Assembly (NCBI GenBank): GCA_024643345.1 | Contig: JAHENB010000002.1 | Coordinates: 25,365-89,364, forward strand | Direction: 5' to 3' | Source: Maribacter sp. | GTDB lineage: Bacteria > Bacteroidota > Bacteroidia > Flavobacteriales > Flavobacteriaceae | Length of the DNA stretch: 64,000 nt | Shown here: positions 20,201-28,753 of the stretch, piece after piece | Layout of the letters: each line of letters starts with the position of its first letter | Numbering within the stretch: the stretch's first letter is position 1 | Program-made: the position numbers and the translations under genes | Notes under the pieces: model-generated | What the model was told of the DNA's origin: nothing | The model's database searches: none | What the model saw: the letters and a program-made list of their open reading frames with translations, nothing else

Positions 20201-20261
20201 ACTCGCCATTATAAAGGCCAAAGAGGCGAAAAGCAACTCTTCTGTAGAAACTGGAAATTGA
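17241..20261 (+). CDS. Large exported tetratricopeptide-repeat protein
   Basis: A 1006-residue protein starting MLNKLTAFFPIFLGMVFIGLAQE, a signal sequence ending in AQE; the longer frame from 17142 adds 33 residues ahead of it. The whole mature part consists of TPR-like helical repeats, with recurring cores such as KYPYALKWYNKVDQ, DYEGANQRFDQI, DFANAIQQFNKIIGG, DYPNAISYFNTFAES and DYDLAIPYLEQLEI. TPR arrays are protein-interaction scaffolds; here periplasmic or outer-membrane-associated. It is followed after 37 bases by an outer-membrane barrel gene, so the two probably act together in envelope assembly or transport. Precise role unknown. Similar large TPR proteins are annotated widely in flavobacteria. 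Confidence 0.85.
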   Translation: MLNKLTAFFPIFLGMVFIGLAQETRIYTHDDKDYQDALALYNNEQYQAAQSIFGRVKNKTDNLEIRANSAYYEANAAVRLNQLGADRLMEDFVEKYPTSTKRNSAFADVAEYYFETGKYPYALKWYNKVDQNALSRKEMDKFNFNYGYSLFSSGKQKEAERYLEKTSDSPIYGSQAKYYLGYIAYQQDDYEGANQRFDQITDPELLEEKLSYYQADMNFKLGKFEEAITLAKQQIPKSDRTEKSELNKIIGESYFNLQQYANAIPYLEEYKGKRGKWSNTDYYLLGYCYYKQGDFANAIQQFNKIIGGTNSVAQNAYYHLAECYLKLDKKQEALNAFRNASQMDFSADIQKDALLNYARLSYEIGNAYEPVPQVITDYLDRYPNDSYASEMQVLLVDSYITSKNFQGAMTLLEKNRNFASKSTYQKVAFYRGVELFIDGDYEAAVETFKKSLDNAEDQLFKARASYWKGESEYLLNRFDQALTDFLQFKQNATAKITSESKEIDYNLAYTYFKKRDYPNAISYFNTFAESRTGDIQKLHDAYLRMGDSYFVTSKYWPAIETYNKALALTGPEKDYAAYQKAMSYGFVDRRDSKIEELERFVSAYPKSTLKDDALYELGNTYIAIGKEQQGLETYDLLISEFKGSSLVPQAMMRQGLVHYNGNRNDQALAKFKSVVRDFPNSQEAVQAVATAKLIYVDLGRVDEYAAWVKNLDFVEVSDVELDNATFESADKQNMEGRKDAAIKGYENYIKQFPNGSNALKANFNLAQLYFGKGQNDKALPYYKYVADKGGSEYAEQSLTRVCEIYIGQKDYDLAIPYLEQLEIRADITQNRVFAQSNLMKGYYQRKNYDQTLIYASKVLASPSIDDRIKSDAHIMIARSAIATNDEAKAKAAYTEVLKIANGETAAEALYYDAYFKNKEGNHESSNTAVQKLAKDYAVYKEWGGKGLIIMAKNFYALGDAYQATYILESVTVNFGQFPEIVAEAKGELAIIKAKEAKSNSSVETGN

Positions 20262-20298
20262 GATATTCCCGATAGCATTGGGGTCAAAAGAACACATT

Positions 20299-22050
20299 AT
20301 GCACAACGATTATAGGATAGTTTTTATGTTATTCTTGGCTTCTCTGGGAAGTCTTTGGGGTCAGGAAAAGGAGAAAGATATAGGCACGGAGACCGTTACC
20401 GTTACCAAGGCCTACTCGCCTACCATTTCAGATGCGTTTAAGCTAAAATCGATTCCGGATATCAACGATTCTATCGTGCTTCAAAAAAAGAAGATCGAAT
20501 ACAGTATTTTTTCGGTCCCGGTCGCATCGACCTTTGCCCCGGAAAAAGGCAAGGCTTCGGCCGTAAAAAAGACGCCTCCACCGGAACTTTTTAATTCCTA
20601 TGCTTCCGCAGGTGGCGGAAACCCGGCCAATCTTATGGCCAAGTTCTACACGAGCAGGGCCATTGACCGGGAATCTGGTTATACCGTTGGTCTTGAACAC
20701 TATTCTTCAAGGGGCGATATTGCGGGCGTGCCTCTTGATAACATTTTTTCAAATTCAAGATTGGACGGGGGTTATGCTTTTAGGGATAGCGATTTCGTAT
20801 GGGGTGCCGATGCCGCCTTCCAACACCAAATGTACAATTGGTACGGGCTGCCAACAGGGGTTTATGATGAGGCTACCATAAACACGATCGAGGAAAGGCA
20901 AAATTATTTTATGGGCGAAATAGGGGCCCACCTGACTATAGAAGATGCTTATTTTACAGGTGCCGAAGTAAAATTCCGTAGGTTCGGGGATGCCGTAAAT
21001 TCGGGTGAAAACAGGGTGATCTTTAAGCCTTCATTTTTATTTCCGGTAGGGGAGGAGAACTTCGGCATTAAATTGAGGGTAGATTTTGTGAACGGGAATT
21101 TCAAGAACGCGCCCCTTAATTTCCCGACCAATGATGCCGGTTTGAAGTACAGCAATCTGCAGCTTGGGGTAAATCCAAATCTCAGCATGCTCCGTGATGA
21201 CCTTAGCCTGAATTTGGGGGTAAATTTGGTCTATGGAGTTGACCTGGAAAGCAATGAAAGCAACTTTTATATCTATCCAGCAGTAAACGCCTCATACCGC
21301 TTGCTCGATGAGCTGGCCATTGCATATGCGGGCATTGAAGGCGCTTTGGAACAGAATTCCTACTATGGTTTTGTGGCCGACAACCCCTATGTGTCCCCTA
21401 CGTTGACCATTGCGCCCACCGACAAAAAATACGATGGTTATTTAGGCCTACGGGGCCAACTGCTGCCGAACTTGAGTTACAACCTCAAGGCATCCTATGC
21501 TTCCGAAAATAGAAGGCCATTGTTTAAATTGAATCCACAGAACAGTTTCCGAAACGACGAAAAGGGCTATTATTACGGTAATTCCTTTGAGGTATTTTAT
21601 GACGATATCAAGACGCTTGGCTTCTTCGGGGAGTTGAACATAGACGTGAACAGGAATTTTACTTTGGGCATCAATGCCGAAGTATTCGATTATATTACCG
21701 AGACCGATAATCCTGCGTGGAACTTACCCAAAATAAGCGGTTCCCTTTTTATGGATTATCAAATCGACGAAAAATGGTATATGGGCGCCAATCTATTCTA
21801 TGTGGGTGAGCGTGAAGATGTGGCAACAGTCGCTACCATCAGTGGTATACCCTCTGAATTTCCCGCTGCCTTGATTACGCTGGAGAGCTATTTTGATGCG
21901 AATGCCCATTTGGGCTATCGATTGAGCAATCAATTGTCGGTATTTCTCAAGGCTGCCAATATCGCCAATAACAACTATCAAAAATGGGCGAATTTTCCGG
22001 TTCAGGGATTACAGATTCTCGGGGGTGCCACATACAAATTCGACTTATAA
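20299..22050 (+). CDS. Outer-membrane beta-barrel protein, TonB-receptor-like, without a plug domain
   Basis: A 583-residue protein with signal sequence DYRIVFMLFLASLGSLWGQ. After an N-terminal stretch with GTETVTVTKAYSPTISDAFK, the protein is an alternating aromatic beta-strand pattern (for example LNLGVNLVYGVDLESN and NFTLGINAEVFDYITE) ending in GGATYKFDL, as in outer-membrane barrels. No complete TonB plug is present, although homologues are often annotated as TonB-dependent receptors. The start at 20299 is preferred over 20278 because the signal sequence begins there. Probably co-transcribed with the TPR gene. Confidence 0.75.
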   Translation: MHNDYRIVFMLFLASLGSLWGQEKEKDIGTETVTVTKAYSPTISDAFKLKSIPDINDSIVLQKKKIEYSIFSVPVASTFAPEKGKASAVKKTPPPELFNSYASAGGGNPANLMAKFYTSRAIDRESGYTVGLEHYSSRGDIAGVPLDNIFSNSRLDGGYAFRDSDFVWGADAAFQHQMYNWYGLPTGVYDEATINTIEERQNYFMGEIGAHLTIEDAYFTGAEVKFRRFGDAVNSGENRVIFKPSFLFPVGEENFGIKLRVDFVNGNFKNAPLNFPTNDAGLKYSNLQLGVNPNLSMLRDDLSLNLGVNLVYGVDLESNESNFYIYPAVNASYRLLDELAIAYAGIEGALEQNSYYGFVADNPYVSPTLTIAPTDKKYDGYLGLRGQLLPNLSYNLKASYASENRRPLFKLNPQNSFRNDEKGYYYGNSFEVFYDDIKTLGFFGELNIDVNRNFTLGINAEVFDYITETDNPAWNLPKISGSLFMDYQIDEKWYMGANLFYVGEREDVATVATISGIPSEFPAALITLESYFDANAHLGYRLSNQLSVFLKAANIANNNYQKWANFPVQGLQILGGATYKFDL

Positions 22051-22188
22051 ATCAGATATGAAGCATGTTTTGGTCCAAGACGCCTGTGCTTGCCCTAGAA
22101 AAGCGACACTTAATCGAAGTGACTTTACCAGACGGCCACGCTGCCCTTTAATTTGCTAATTTAGTGTCTGTTAAAATCGCTTATACTC

Positions 22189-23328
22189 CTGAAATTCCAA
22201 ATAAAACATATCATTTTGGTCGTTTCTCTACACCTTGTTGTACTGGGTATGGCTCAAAATCTCGTCCAAAATCCCAGTCTTGAAGACTATTTGGAATGCC
22301 CGCAACGTCTGGCACGTTTCGATACCAATGTGATTTCCTGGAGTTGCCCCACCATGGGTACCACGGATTATTTCAATTCCTGTAGCGATATCATGGGCAC
22401 TCCCGATAATTTTAAGGGACGGCAACCGGCAGACTTTGGGAAGGGATACGGCGGATTTTATGTGTATGCTCCCGATGATTACAGAGAGTATTTACAGGTT
22501 GAACTTCATGAACAATTGATCAAAGGTGTCAATTATGAAGTATCCTTCTATGTGAGTTTGGCAGATCGTTCCGATTCGGCCATCAAGGAATTTGGGGTGC
22601 TGTTCTCGAAAGACCAGCTCGATATCGACACCCAAAAGAACCTCTCGAAAAATTTATGGTACCAACAGTCCGGCAACCAATACAATTACATGGAAATCGG
22701 CTATAGTAATTTCTATTCCAATACCGAAGATTGGATCTTGGTGCATACCCAGTTCGAAGCCAAGGGCTCAGAAAAGTACATGACCTTGGGTAATTTTAAG
22801 CCCAATGCCCGTACCCGTTTGTTTCAGACCAAGAAGAACAGTAAGCAAGGCGCATACTATTACGTTGATATGGTATCGGTGATCACAGATGACCCACCCA
22901 GAAAGATTGCCGAATTGGTTGCGATCGCCGATGGCAAGGAGACCAAGAACATAGAACTCGATAAAAGCTATATTTTTAAAAACCTGCTATTTGAGTTCGA
23001 TAGGTCGGCGCTTCAGGAAACCTCAAAAAACGAACTACAAAAAGTATTTGACCATCTGAAATCGAATGCCATGCTCCATATTACCATAATTGGGCATACC
23101 GATGATGTGGGTGCCGAACAATATAACCAAATACTTTCTGAATTGAGGGCCCGGGCCGTTGCCGAATATTTGCACCAGCTCGGTATCCCCGAAGACCGTA
23201 TCGCCTGGAAAGGTCATGGTGGCAGCAAACCTATCACCGAAAATGGTACCGAAGCTGGCCGTAGTCTGAACCGTAGGGTTGAATTTGTGATCAGCAAGAC
23301 GCCACAAAAAGGCGCTTTCCTAAATTAG
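22189..23328 (+). CDS. OmpA-family peptidoglycan-binding protein with non-ATG start
   Basis: The C-terminal about 120 residues form an OmpA domain: LLFEFDRSALQETS, IIGHTDDVGAEQYNQILSE, RARAVAEYL and GRSLNRRVEFVI, which binds peptidoglycan. The N-terminal part begins QNLVQNPSLEDYLECP and resembles the jelly-roll region common to flavobacterial OmpA proteins. No in-frame ATG lies between the upstream stop (22162) and the signal sequence. CTG at 22189 gives a well-formed signal, KFQIKHIILVVSLHLVVLGMAQ, of 379 residues in total; TTG at 22216 would give a shorter one of 370 residues. The start is therefore uncertain. Likely anchored to the wall from the outer membrane or periplasm. Confidence 0.85.
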   Translation: MKFQIKHIILVVSLHLVVLGMAQNLVQNPSLEDYLECPQRLARFDTNVISWSCPTMGTTDYFNSCSDIMGTPDNFKGRQPADFGKGYGGFYVYAPDDYREYLQVELHEQLIKGVNYEVSFYVSLADRSDSAIKEFGVLFSKDQLDIDTQKNLSKNLWYQQSGNQYNYMEIGYSNFYSNTEDWILVHTQFEAKGSEKYMTLGNFKPNARTRLFQTKKNSKQGAYYYVDMVSVITDDPPRKIAELVAIADGKETKNIELDKSYIFKNLLFEFDRSALQETSKNELQKVFDHLKSNAMLHITIIGHTDDVGAEQYNQILSELRARAVAEYLHQLGIPEDRIAWKGHGGSKPITENGTEAGRSLNRRVEFVISKTPQKGAFLN

Positions 23329-23417
23329 GCAGCCTTAACGCCTTGATTAAGAAATTTACCCGGCCCATAACCGCCCTGTTTACGGCATAAAAACAAGATA
23401 TCTGATTTAAAAGGGTC

Positions 23418-23444
23418 TTGCTTTGTTTATTGGTACTACCTTTG
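23418..23444 (+). promoter_or_regulatory. Candidate promoter for the cold-shock gene (TTG-N16-TACCTTTG)
   Basis: TTG at 23418-23420 and an exact TAnnTTTG box at 23437-23444 are separated by 16 bases. The site lies 35 bases before the ATG, leaving a short A+T-rich leader. Confidence 0.6.
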
Positions 23445-23478
23445 TGGAGATACAGTTAATAATTTTTAATTTAAGAAA

Positions 23479-23670
23479 ATGAATAAAGGAACAGTAAAAT
23501 TCTTCAACAATACCAAAGGATTTGGTTTTATTACAGAAGAAGGTGTGGACAAAGATCACTTTGTACATATATCAGGATTGGTAGATGAAATTCGTGAAGG
23601 CGATGAAGTTGAATTTGATTTGCAAGAAGGAAACAAAGGATTAAACGCGGTAAACGTAAAAGTCATTTAA
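23479..23670 (+). CDS. Cold-shock domain protein (CspA family)
   Basis: A 63-residue single cold-shock domain, the usual length. It carries the RNP1-like KGFGFITEEG and RNP2-like HFVHISGL motifs that bind single-stranded RNA or DNA. Such proteins act as RNA chaperones in the cytosol. It is monocistronic, with its own promoter and a strong terminator, and a short A+T-rich leader of about 30 bases. The start MNKGTVKFFNNTKGFG matches family members exactly in position. Confidence 0.96.
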   Translation: MNKGTVKFFNNTKGFGFITEEGVDKDHFVHISGLVDEIREGDEVEFDLQEGNKGLNAVNVKVI

Positions 23671-23698
23671 TAGATAACTTTTAATTTTTTGAAAATGT

Positions 23699-23727
23699 AG
23701 CCTATCACTTTGTGATAGGCTTTTTTT
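23699..23727 (+). terminator. Intrinsic terminator of the cold-shock gene
   Basis: AGCCTATCAC (23699-23708) pairs with GTGATAGGCT (23712-23721) around TTT, followed by seven T. Confidence 0.92.
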
Positions 23728-23810
23728 ATGGGGAAGATGTCTTATTAATAAGGGTCAGTTTTCGCATTTAATGACAAAACCTTGTACCTTGTGGCAAATT
23801 TAGTCGAACT

Positions 23811-24575
23811 ATGGATTTGAATTTTGCGGTACTCATTGACGGAGATAATATTCCGTCGGCATATGTAAAGGAAATGATGGAGGAAATTGCCAAATATGGC
23901 AACCCCACCATCAAGAGAATTTATGGCGATTGGACCAACCCACGGCTAGGCAAATGGAAAAATGTGCTTTTGGAGAATGCCATTACCCCGATACAACAAT
24001 ACGGATATACCGCAGGCAAAAATGCGACCGATTCGGCAATGATCATCGATGCCATGGACATTCTTTACTCAGGTAAGGTGTCCGGATTCTGTCTGGTGAG
24101 CAGCGACAGTGATTTTACACGGTTGGCGACCCGACTTCGCGAGGCCGGGATGCAGGTCTTTGGGATCGGTGAAAAGAAAACCCCCAATCCTTTCATTGTG
24201 GCCTGCGATAAATTTATTTACATCGAAATTTTGAAAGGTCAGTCTGAAGAAGGGGATTCTGCCGATACTGCTCGGAGCAAGACTGCATCAAAAAGTAGTA
24301 TCGATAAGATAACATCAAAAGAAATAAAGTGGATATCGAATACCATTGAAGATGTGGCCGACGATGATGGCTGGGCTTTTTTGGGCGATGTTGGCGGACT
24401 TTTACAGAAAAAGCAACCTAATTTTGATGCACGTAACTATGGCTTTCAAAAATTGACGCCCTTGATCAGTTCCATTTCCAATTTCGAAGTGGAACGCCGT
24501 GAAGATTCCAAAGGGCGAAAAAAATTGATCTATGTGAAGATCAGGGAAAACCAAAGGCAGCGTTCCAAAAAATAA
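23811..24575 (+). CDS. NYN-domain putative ribonuclease with C-terminal LOTUS/OST-HTH domain
   Basis: A 254-residue cytosolic protein. Residues about 1-145 form a NYN (PIN-like, LabA/DUF88) domain with the acidic active-site set: LIDGDNIP near residue 8, ATDSAMIIDAMDIL, and SSDSDFTRLATRLREAG. Residues about 165-245 (ITSKEIKWISNTIEDVADDDGWAFLGDVGGLL) fit a LOTUS/OST-HTH RNA-binding winged helix. NYN-LOTUS proteins are thought to cleave or regulate RNA; the substrate is not known. It stands alone after the cold-shock gene, separated from it by a terminator. Confidence 0.88.
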   Translation: MDLNFAVLIDGDNIPSAYVKEMMEEIAKYGNPTIKRIYGDWTNPRLGKWKNVLLENAITPIQQYGYTAGKNATDSAMIIDAMDILYSGKVSGFCLVSSDSDFTRLATRLREAGMQVFGIGEKKTPNPFIVACDKFIYIEILKGQSEEGDSADTARSKTASKSSIDKITSKEIKWISNTIEDVADDDGWAFLGDVGGLLQKKQPNFDARNYGFQKLTPLISSISNFEVERREDSKGRKKLIYVKIRENQRQRSKK

Positions 24576-24613
24576 CTACCTGGTTTTTGAATCCGCACCG
24601 ATACCTTTTCATA

Positions 24614-26428
24614 ATGAGACATCTTTTTATCTTCCTTTCAGGCTTGCTTTTTTTTACTGCATGCCAAAAAAAATCAGAACCCTTACAACCATCCCCGAAT
24701 CAAGCTATTGACAGTTTGTTTATGGCCTTCTACGAATTTAAAAAAGGAATCAATCCCATCGAGGCCACTAAGGCTGGTTATAAGGAGTACAACGATACAA
24801 TTGCCAATTATATCTCCGATGACTATCAGGAATATTTAATCAAAAACTATGGGAGCTTTCTCGACGAAATTTCACAGTTCGACTCAATCGCAACGACTCC
24901 GGAACAATGGTTGAGCTTAAAGGTGATGCAATGGGATTGTGCCATAAAAAAGGAAGGACTTACCAATGCGTTGGTCACCATGGCCTCACCGATTTACGAT
25001 TTGCCAAGTTTTGAATTGATGCCGTTGTTTCAGATTCAGTCGTTGCATTTATATGTGGCACAAATGGCGGGAGGCACCAGTGTGCAGCCTTTTAAAACGG
25101 TGAATGACTATGAAAACTGGCTGAAAAGGTTAGCCGATTATGAAGTTTTTTTAGATACTTGTATCTTCAAAATGAAAGAAGGGCTGGCCAAACAGGTGGT
25201 CATGCCCAAGGCGCTTGCCGAAAAAATGTTGCCCCAATTGCAGGGATTTATTTCGACCCCTGTCGAGTCACACCTGTTCTACACCCCCATAAAAAATATC
25301 CCAGAATCTTTTGCCTTTGATGATCGGAAACGTTTAGATCGGGAATATCGAGCCATGATTTTAGATAAGCTGGTGCCCGCCTACAAGCGATTAAATGATT
25401 TTATTGAAACGGAATACCTTCCCAATTGCAGGACAACCTCAGGGCTGGGTTCGTTGCCCAACGGGAAGGCGACTTATGATTACCTGCTTAGACTGCATAC
25501 GACCACCAATTTGACCGCCGATGAAATCCATGAATTGGGAAAACGGGAAGTAGAACGCATTTTAGGTGAAATGGAAAAGGCCAAGTCCGAAATCGGTTTT
25601 GATGGCGATATCAGGGCCTTCTTTGACCATGTTCGCTCAAGTGAGGCGCAGATGCCCTTTACAAAGCCTGAGGAGGTAATCGCTAATTTCAATGCGATCG
25701 GGGATAGGATCAATTTGCGTTTGGGCCAAGTATTTGACCTTAAGCCCAAAGTTGGTTTTGAGGTAAGGCGAACCGAGTCGTTTCGCGAGGCCTCTGCCAG
25801 CGCGGAGTATGTTCCGGGTTCCAAGGATGCGGTTCGATCTGGGATTTTTTATGTGCCCATACCTGATGTTCTATCGTACAACAAGTTCTCTGATGAGGCC
25901 CTTTTTTTACATGAAGCCATTCCGGGACATCATTATCAATTGTCGCTTCAACAGGAAAATGACCAATTGCCAGAATTTTTGCACCCTGAGAGCATGGGCG
26001 TTTTTGTGGAGGGGTGGGCGCTTTACGCCGAATCGTTAGGGAAGGAGTTGGGACTATATGCCGATCCATATCAGTATTTTGGGATGTTGAGCATGGAAAT
26101 GCACAGGGCCATTCGACTGGTAGTGGATACTGGGATCCATGCCAAAGGATGGACAAGGGAACAGGCCATTCAATATTCCTTGGATCACGAGGCCGAATCG
26201 GAAGATGGTATCATCGCGGAAATCGAGCGTTATATGGCTACTCCGGGCCAGGCCGTATCCTATAAGATAGGACAGCTCAAAATACGGGAACTTAGGAATC
26301 GTGCGGAAAGTTCCTTGGGGCAGGCATTTGATATCAAGGCATTCCATAACCAAATTTTAAACTCGGGAAGTTTGCCGTTGGTCCTGCTCGAAAAAAAGAT
26401 CGATTCCTGGATTGCGGCACAATTATAG
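24614..26428 (+). CDS. DUF885-family putative metallopeptidase lipoprotein
   Basis: A 604-residue protein. The start at 24614 begins a lipoprotein signal sequence, RHLFIFLSGLLFFTAC, with lipobox FTAC; the frame from 24587 adds nine residues before it. The DUF885 family contains HExxxGHH-type zinc ligands, seen here as LHEAIPGHHYQLSLQ near residue 435, with ESMGVFVEGWALYAE downstream as a conserved family segment. Likely a surface- or periplasm-facing carboxypeptidase-like hydrolase anchored in the outer membrane. The substrate is unassigned. It follows the NYN gene by 38 bases on the same strand. Confidence 0.85.
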   Translation: MRHLFIFLSGLLFFTACQKKSEPLQPSPNQAIDSLFMAFYEFKKGINPIEATKAGYKEYNDTIANYISDDYQEYLIKNYGSFLDEISQFDSIATTPEQWLSLKVMQWDCAIKKEGLTNALVTMASPIYDLPSFELMPLFQIQSLHLYVAQMAGGTSVQPFKTVNDYENWLKRLADYEVFLDTCIFKMKEGLAKQVVMPKALAEKMLPQLQGFISTPVESHLFYTPIKNIPESFAFDDRKRLDREYRAMILDKLVPAYKRLNDFIETEYLPNCRTTSGLGSLPNGKATYDYLLRLHTTTNLTADEIHELGKREVERILGEMEKAKSEIGFDGDIRAFFDHVRSSEAQMPFTKPEEVIANFNAIGDRINLRLGQVFDLKPKVGFEVRRTESFREASASAEYVPGSKDAVRSGIFYVPIPDVLSYNKFSDEALFLHEAIPGHHYQLSLQQENDQLPEFLHPESMGVFVEGWALYAESLGKELGLYADPYQYFGMLSMEMHRAIRLVVDTGIHAKGWTREQAIQYSLDHEAESEDGIIAEIERYMATPGQAVSYKIGQLKIRELRNRAESSLGQAFDIKAFHNQILNSGSLPLVLLEKKIDSWIAAQL

Positions 26429-26526
26429 CTCCGCCCAGCGTGGTCACTGCGACCCTTTTTGCCCATTTAAAAAATAAAATATTTCTTTACATTTACAATG
26501 CTTTTAAACTTTCAAAAATCAACGTC

Positions 26527-26961
26527 ATGAAAATAAAAATCCATAAACTGTCTATTTTCTTTTTCCTGTCCTGCCTTTTTATAGGGGCTCCATGGAGTAT
26601 GGCCAATACAACGAACGATGATGTGGCCTTGCGGCCTGAACCCCTTATAGAGCCGTTTCAAGACCATCTTTTGGGGGGTTGGGCCTATACCGTGGAAGGG
26701 GCCCCGGAAGGATGGGAAAAAGGACTCCTTTTGATTATAGGTCAAGATGGGGCGTATCAGGCACAGATACAAACCGCCAACCAGACATTGCTAGCGGAGA
26801 ATATATCCGTAAACAAGAATACGATTACCTTTGATGTTTATGTAGACGGCCAGAAAGTAGGAGTGGAGCTCAAAGCGGAAGGCAGTAAAATATCTGGGAC
26901 CAGTACCTCTTCCGATGGGATATATAAGATAAATGGTGTTAAAAGCCTTTCCGCCAAATAA
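26527..26961 (+). CDS. Small exported protein, lipocalin-like strand pattern, unknown function
   Basis: A 144-residue protein with signal sequence KIKIHKLSIFFFLSCLFIG followed by APWSMA; the frame is open from 26440, but the ATG at 26527 is where the signal begins. The mature part is beta-rich: HLLGGWAYTVEGAPEGWEKG, YQAQIQTANQTLLAE, KVGVELKAEGSKISGTSTS. The LLGGWxYTV opening and strand spacing resemble small lipocalin-like domains found in Bacteroidota exported proteins. I assign no function. Confidence 0.65.
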   Translation: MKIKIHKLSIFFFLSCLFIGAPWSMANTTNDDVALRPEPLIEPFQDHLLGGWAYTVEGAPEGWEKGLLLIIGQDGAYQAQIQTANQTLLAENISVNKNTITFDVYVDGQKVGVELKAEGSKISGTSTSSDGIYKINGVKSLSAK

Positions 26962-27060
26962 GCTGTAACGACTTCATTGATTTCCCAGGATATCTATTTA
27001 TGGCGATACACCCTATGACGATAGCTTGGTAATGCCATTAATCTAAAAAATCTTAGTGCT

Positions 27061-28680
27061 ATGAAATGTTTATGGACCCTTGTTGTACTGCTGGTCATTG
27101 GCTGCGAAACTTCCAAAGAGCAAGTAGATTTATTGGTGTTGAATGCCAATGTCTATACCGTGGATGAAGGGTTTTCAAAGGCCGAAGCCTTCGCCGTCCA
27201 AAATGGTAGGTTCGTTGCGGTGGGTACCAGTGAAGCCATCAAGAAATCATATGCCTCAGATCAAATTTTCGATGCCAAGGGCCTTGCCATAACGCCTGGT
27301 CTCATTGACGCCCATTGTCATTTTTATGGTCTTGGCCTCAACCAACAATGGGTAGACCTAACAGGAACCCTTAGTTATGGGGAGGTGCTCGAAAGGATTC
27401 AGCAGTCTCAAAAGGAAAATCCCAAAGACTTCATTTTAGGACGAGGTTGGGACCAAAACGATTGGGAAGTAAAGGAATTCCCGACTAAAATAGAATTAGA
27501 TTCCCTTTTTCCGGCAACCCCCGTGGTCCTGGAGCGGGTCGATGGCCATGCCTATCTGGTCAACCAAAGGGCATTGGACAAGGCGGGCATTACCAAAAAA
27601 ACCAAGGTAGACGGGGGCGAAATTTTGAAAAAGGGGTCAGAAATAACAGGGGTGATCATAGACAATCCCATGCGCATGATTTATGCCATCATTCCCCCGG
27701 AAAGTCTTGACACCCGAATCAGGGCACTCAAGGATGCGGAACGCATCTGCCTGGATTATGGACTTACAACAGTTGACGATGCCGGACTCGACCGTGCCAC
27801 CATTGAATTGATCGATAGTTTACAGCAGGCAGGTGAATTGCAGATCCGAATCTATGCCATGGTAGGAAATTCACCAACGGAACTTGACCATTATTTGGAA
27901 AATGGTCCGCTGAAAACAGACCGTTTAAATGTGCGTTCCTTTAAGGTGTATGCTGATGGGGCCTTGGGGTCAAGGGGCGCGGTTTTGAAAAAACCCTATG
28001 CAGACCAAGCAGGCCATTATGGGGCCATGGTTACTCCGGTTTCGGAAATAGAAAATTTGGCTGCACGGATTGCTGAATCCGATTTTCAGATGAATACCCA
28101 TGCCATTGGAGATTCGGCCAATGCGGTGGTGCTTCGCGCCTATACAAAGGCTTTGAAGGACAAACCCGGTCGCAGATGGAAAATAGAACATGCCCAGATC
28201 ATCGATTCCGCGGACTTTGATTACTTTAAACTTGGAATTATACCCTCGGTTCAGCCCACACATGCCACCAGTGATATGTACTGGGCAGAAGATCGGCTTG
28301 GGGCAGATCGCATGAAAGGGGCATATGCCTTCAAAAAGTTATTGGACCGCTCGGGTATTTTGGCCTTGGGCACCGATTTCCCTGTGGAGCAGGTGAGCCC
28401 GTTTTTAACCTTTTATGCCGCAGTGGCCCGAAAAGATCTAAACGAATATCCAGAGCATGGGTTTCAAATGCAAGATGCGCTCAGCAGGGAGGAGGCGTTG
28501 CGTGGCATGACCATATGGGCGGCTTATTCTAATTTTGAGGAACATGAAAAGGGGAGTATCGAAGTGGGTAAATTGGCAGATTTTACCGTATATAACGAAG
28601 ACTTTATGCAAGTTCCGGTTTCGGAAATACCCAACATCAAAGTGGAACAGACCTATATTGGTGGCAAAGCCGTGAAATAG
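27061..28680 (+). CDS. YtcJ-like amidohydrolase lipoprotein
   Basis: A 539-residue amidohydrolase-superfamily (amidohydrolase_3, YtcJ-like) enzyme. The N-terminus, KCLWTLVVLLVIGCETSK, carries the lipobox VIGC, so it is probably anchored in the envelope. Metal-site segments are ITPGLIDAHCHFYG (HxH), KIEHAQIID (His) and LALGTDFPVEQVSP (Asp). The carbamylated-Lys equivalent is probably in FKVYADGALGSRGA. YtcJ-type enzymes hydrolyse amide or related bonds, but the natural substrate is generally unknown. Confidence 0.87.
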   Translation: MKCLWTLVVLLVIGCETSKEQVDLLVLNANVYTVDEGFSKAEAFAVQNGRFVAVGTSEAIKKSYASDQIFDAKGLAITPGLIDAHCHFYGLGLNQQWVDLTGTLSYGEVLERIQQSQKENPKDFILGRGWDQNDWEVKEFPTKIELDSLFPATPVVLERVDGHAYLVNQRALDKAGITKKTKVDGGEILKKGSEITGVIIDNPMRMIYAIIPPESLDTRIRALKDAERICLDYGLTTVDDAGLDRATIELIDSLQQAGELQIRIYAMVGNSPTELDHYLENGPLKTDRLNVRSFKVYADGALGSRGAVLKKPYADQAGHYGAMVTPVSEIENLAARIAESDFQMNTHAIGDSANAVVLRAYTKALKDKPGRRWKIEHAQIIDSADFDYFKLGIIPSVQPTHATSDMYWAEDRLGADRMKGAYAFKKLLDRSGILALGTDFPVEQVSPFLTFYAAVARKDLNEYPEHGFQMQDALSREEALRGMTIWAAYSNFEEHEKGSIEVGKLADFTVYNEDFMQVPVSEIPNIKVEQTYIGGKAVK

Positions 28681-28701
28681 TCTGGTTTCTGGGTTCGGAA
28701 T

Positions 28702-28733
28702 AAAAAAACCCAAGGTTAATAACCTTGGGTTTA
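28702..28733. terminator. Bidirectional terminator between the amidohydrolase and DUF2911 genes
   Basis: AAACCCAAGGTT (28706-28717) pairs perfectly with AACCTTGGGTTT (28721-28732) around AAT, with A-rich and T-rich flanks for both converging genes. Confidence 0.88.
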
Positions 28734-28753
28734 CATTTTCATGAAAGGGGTGG

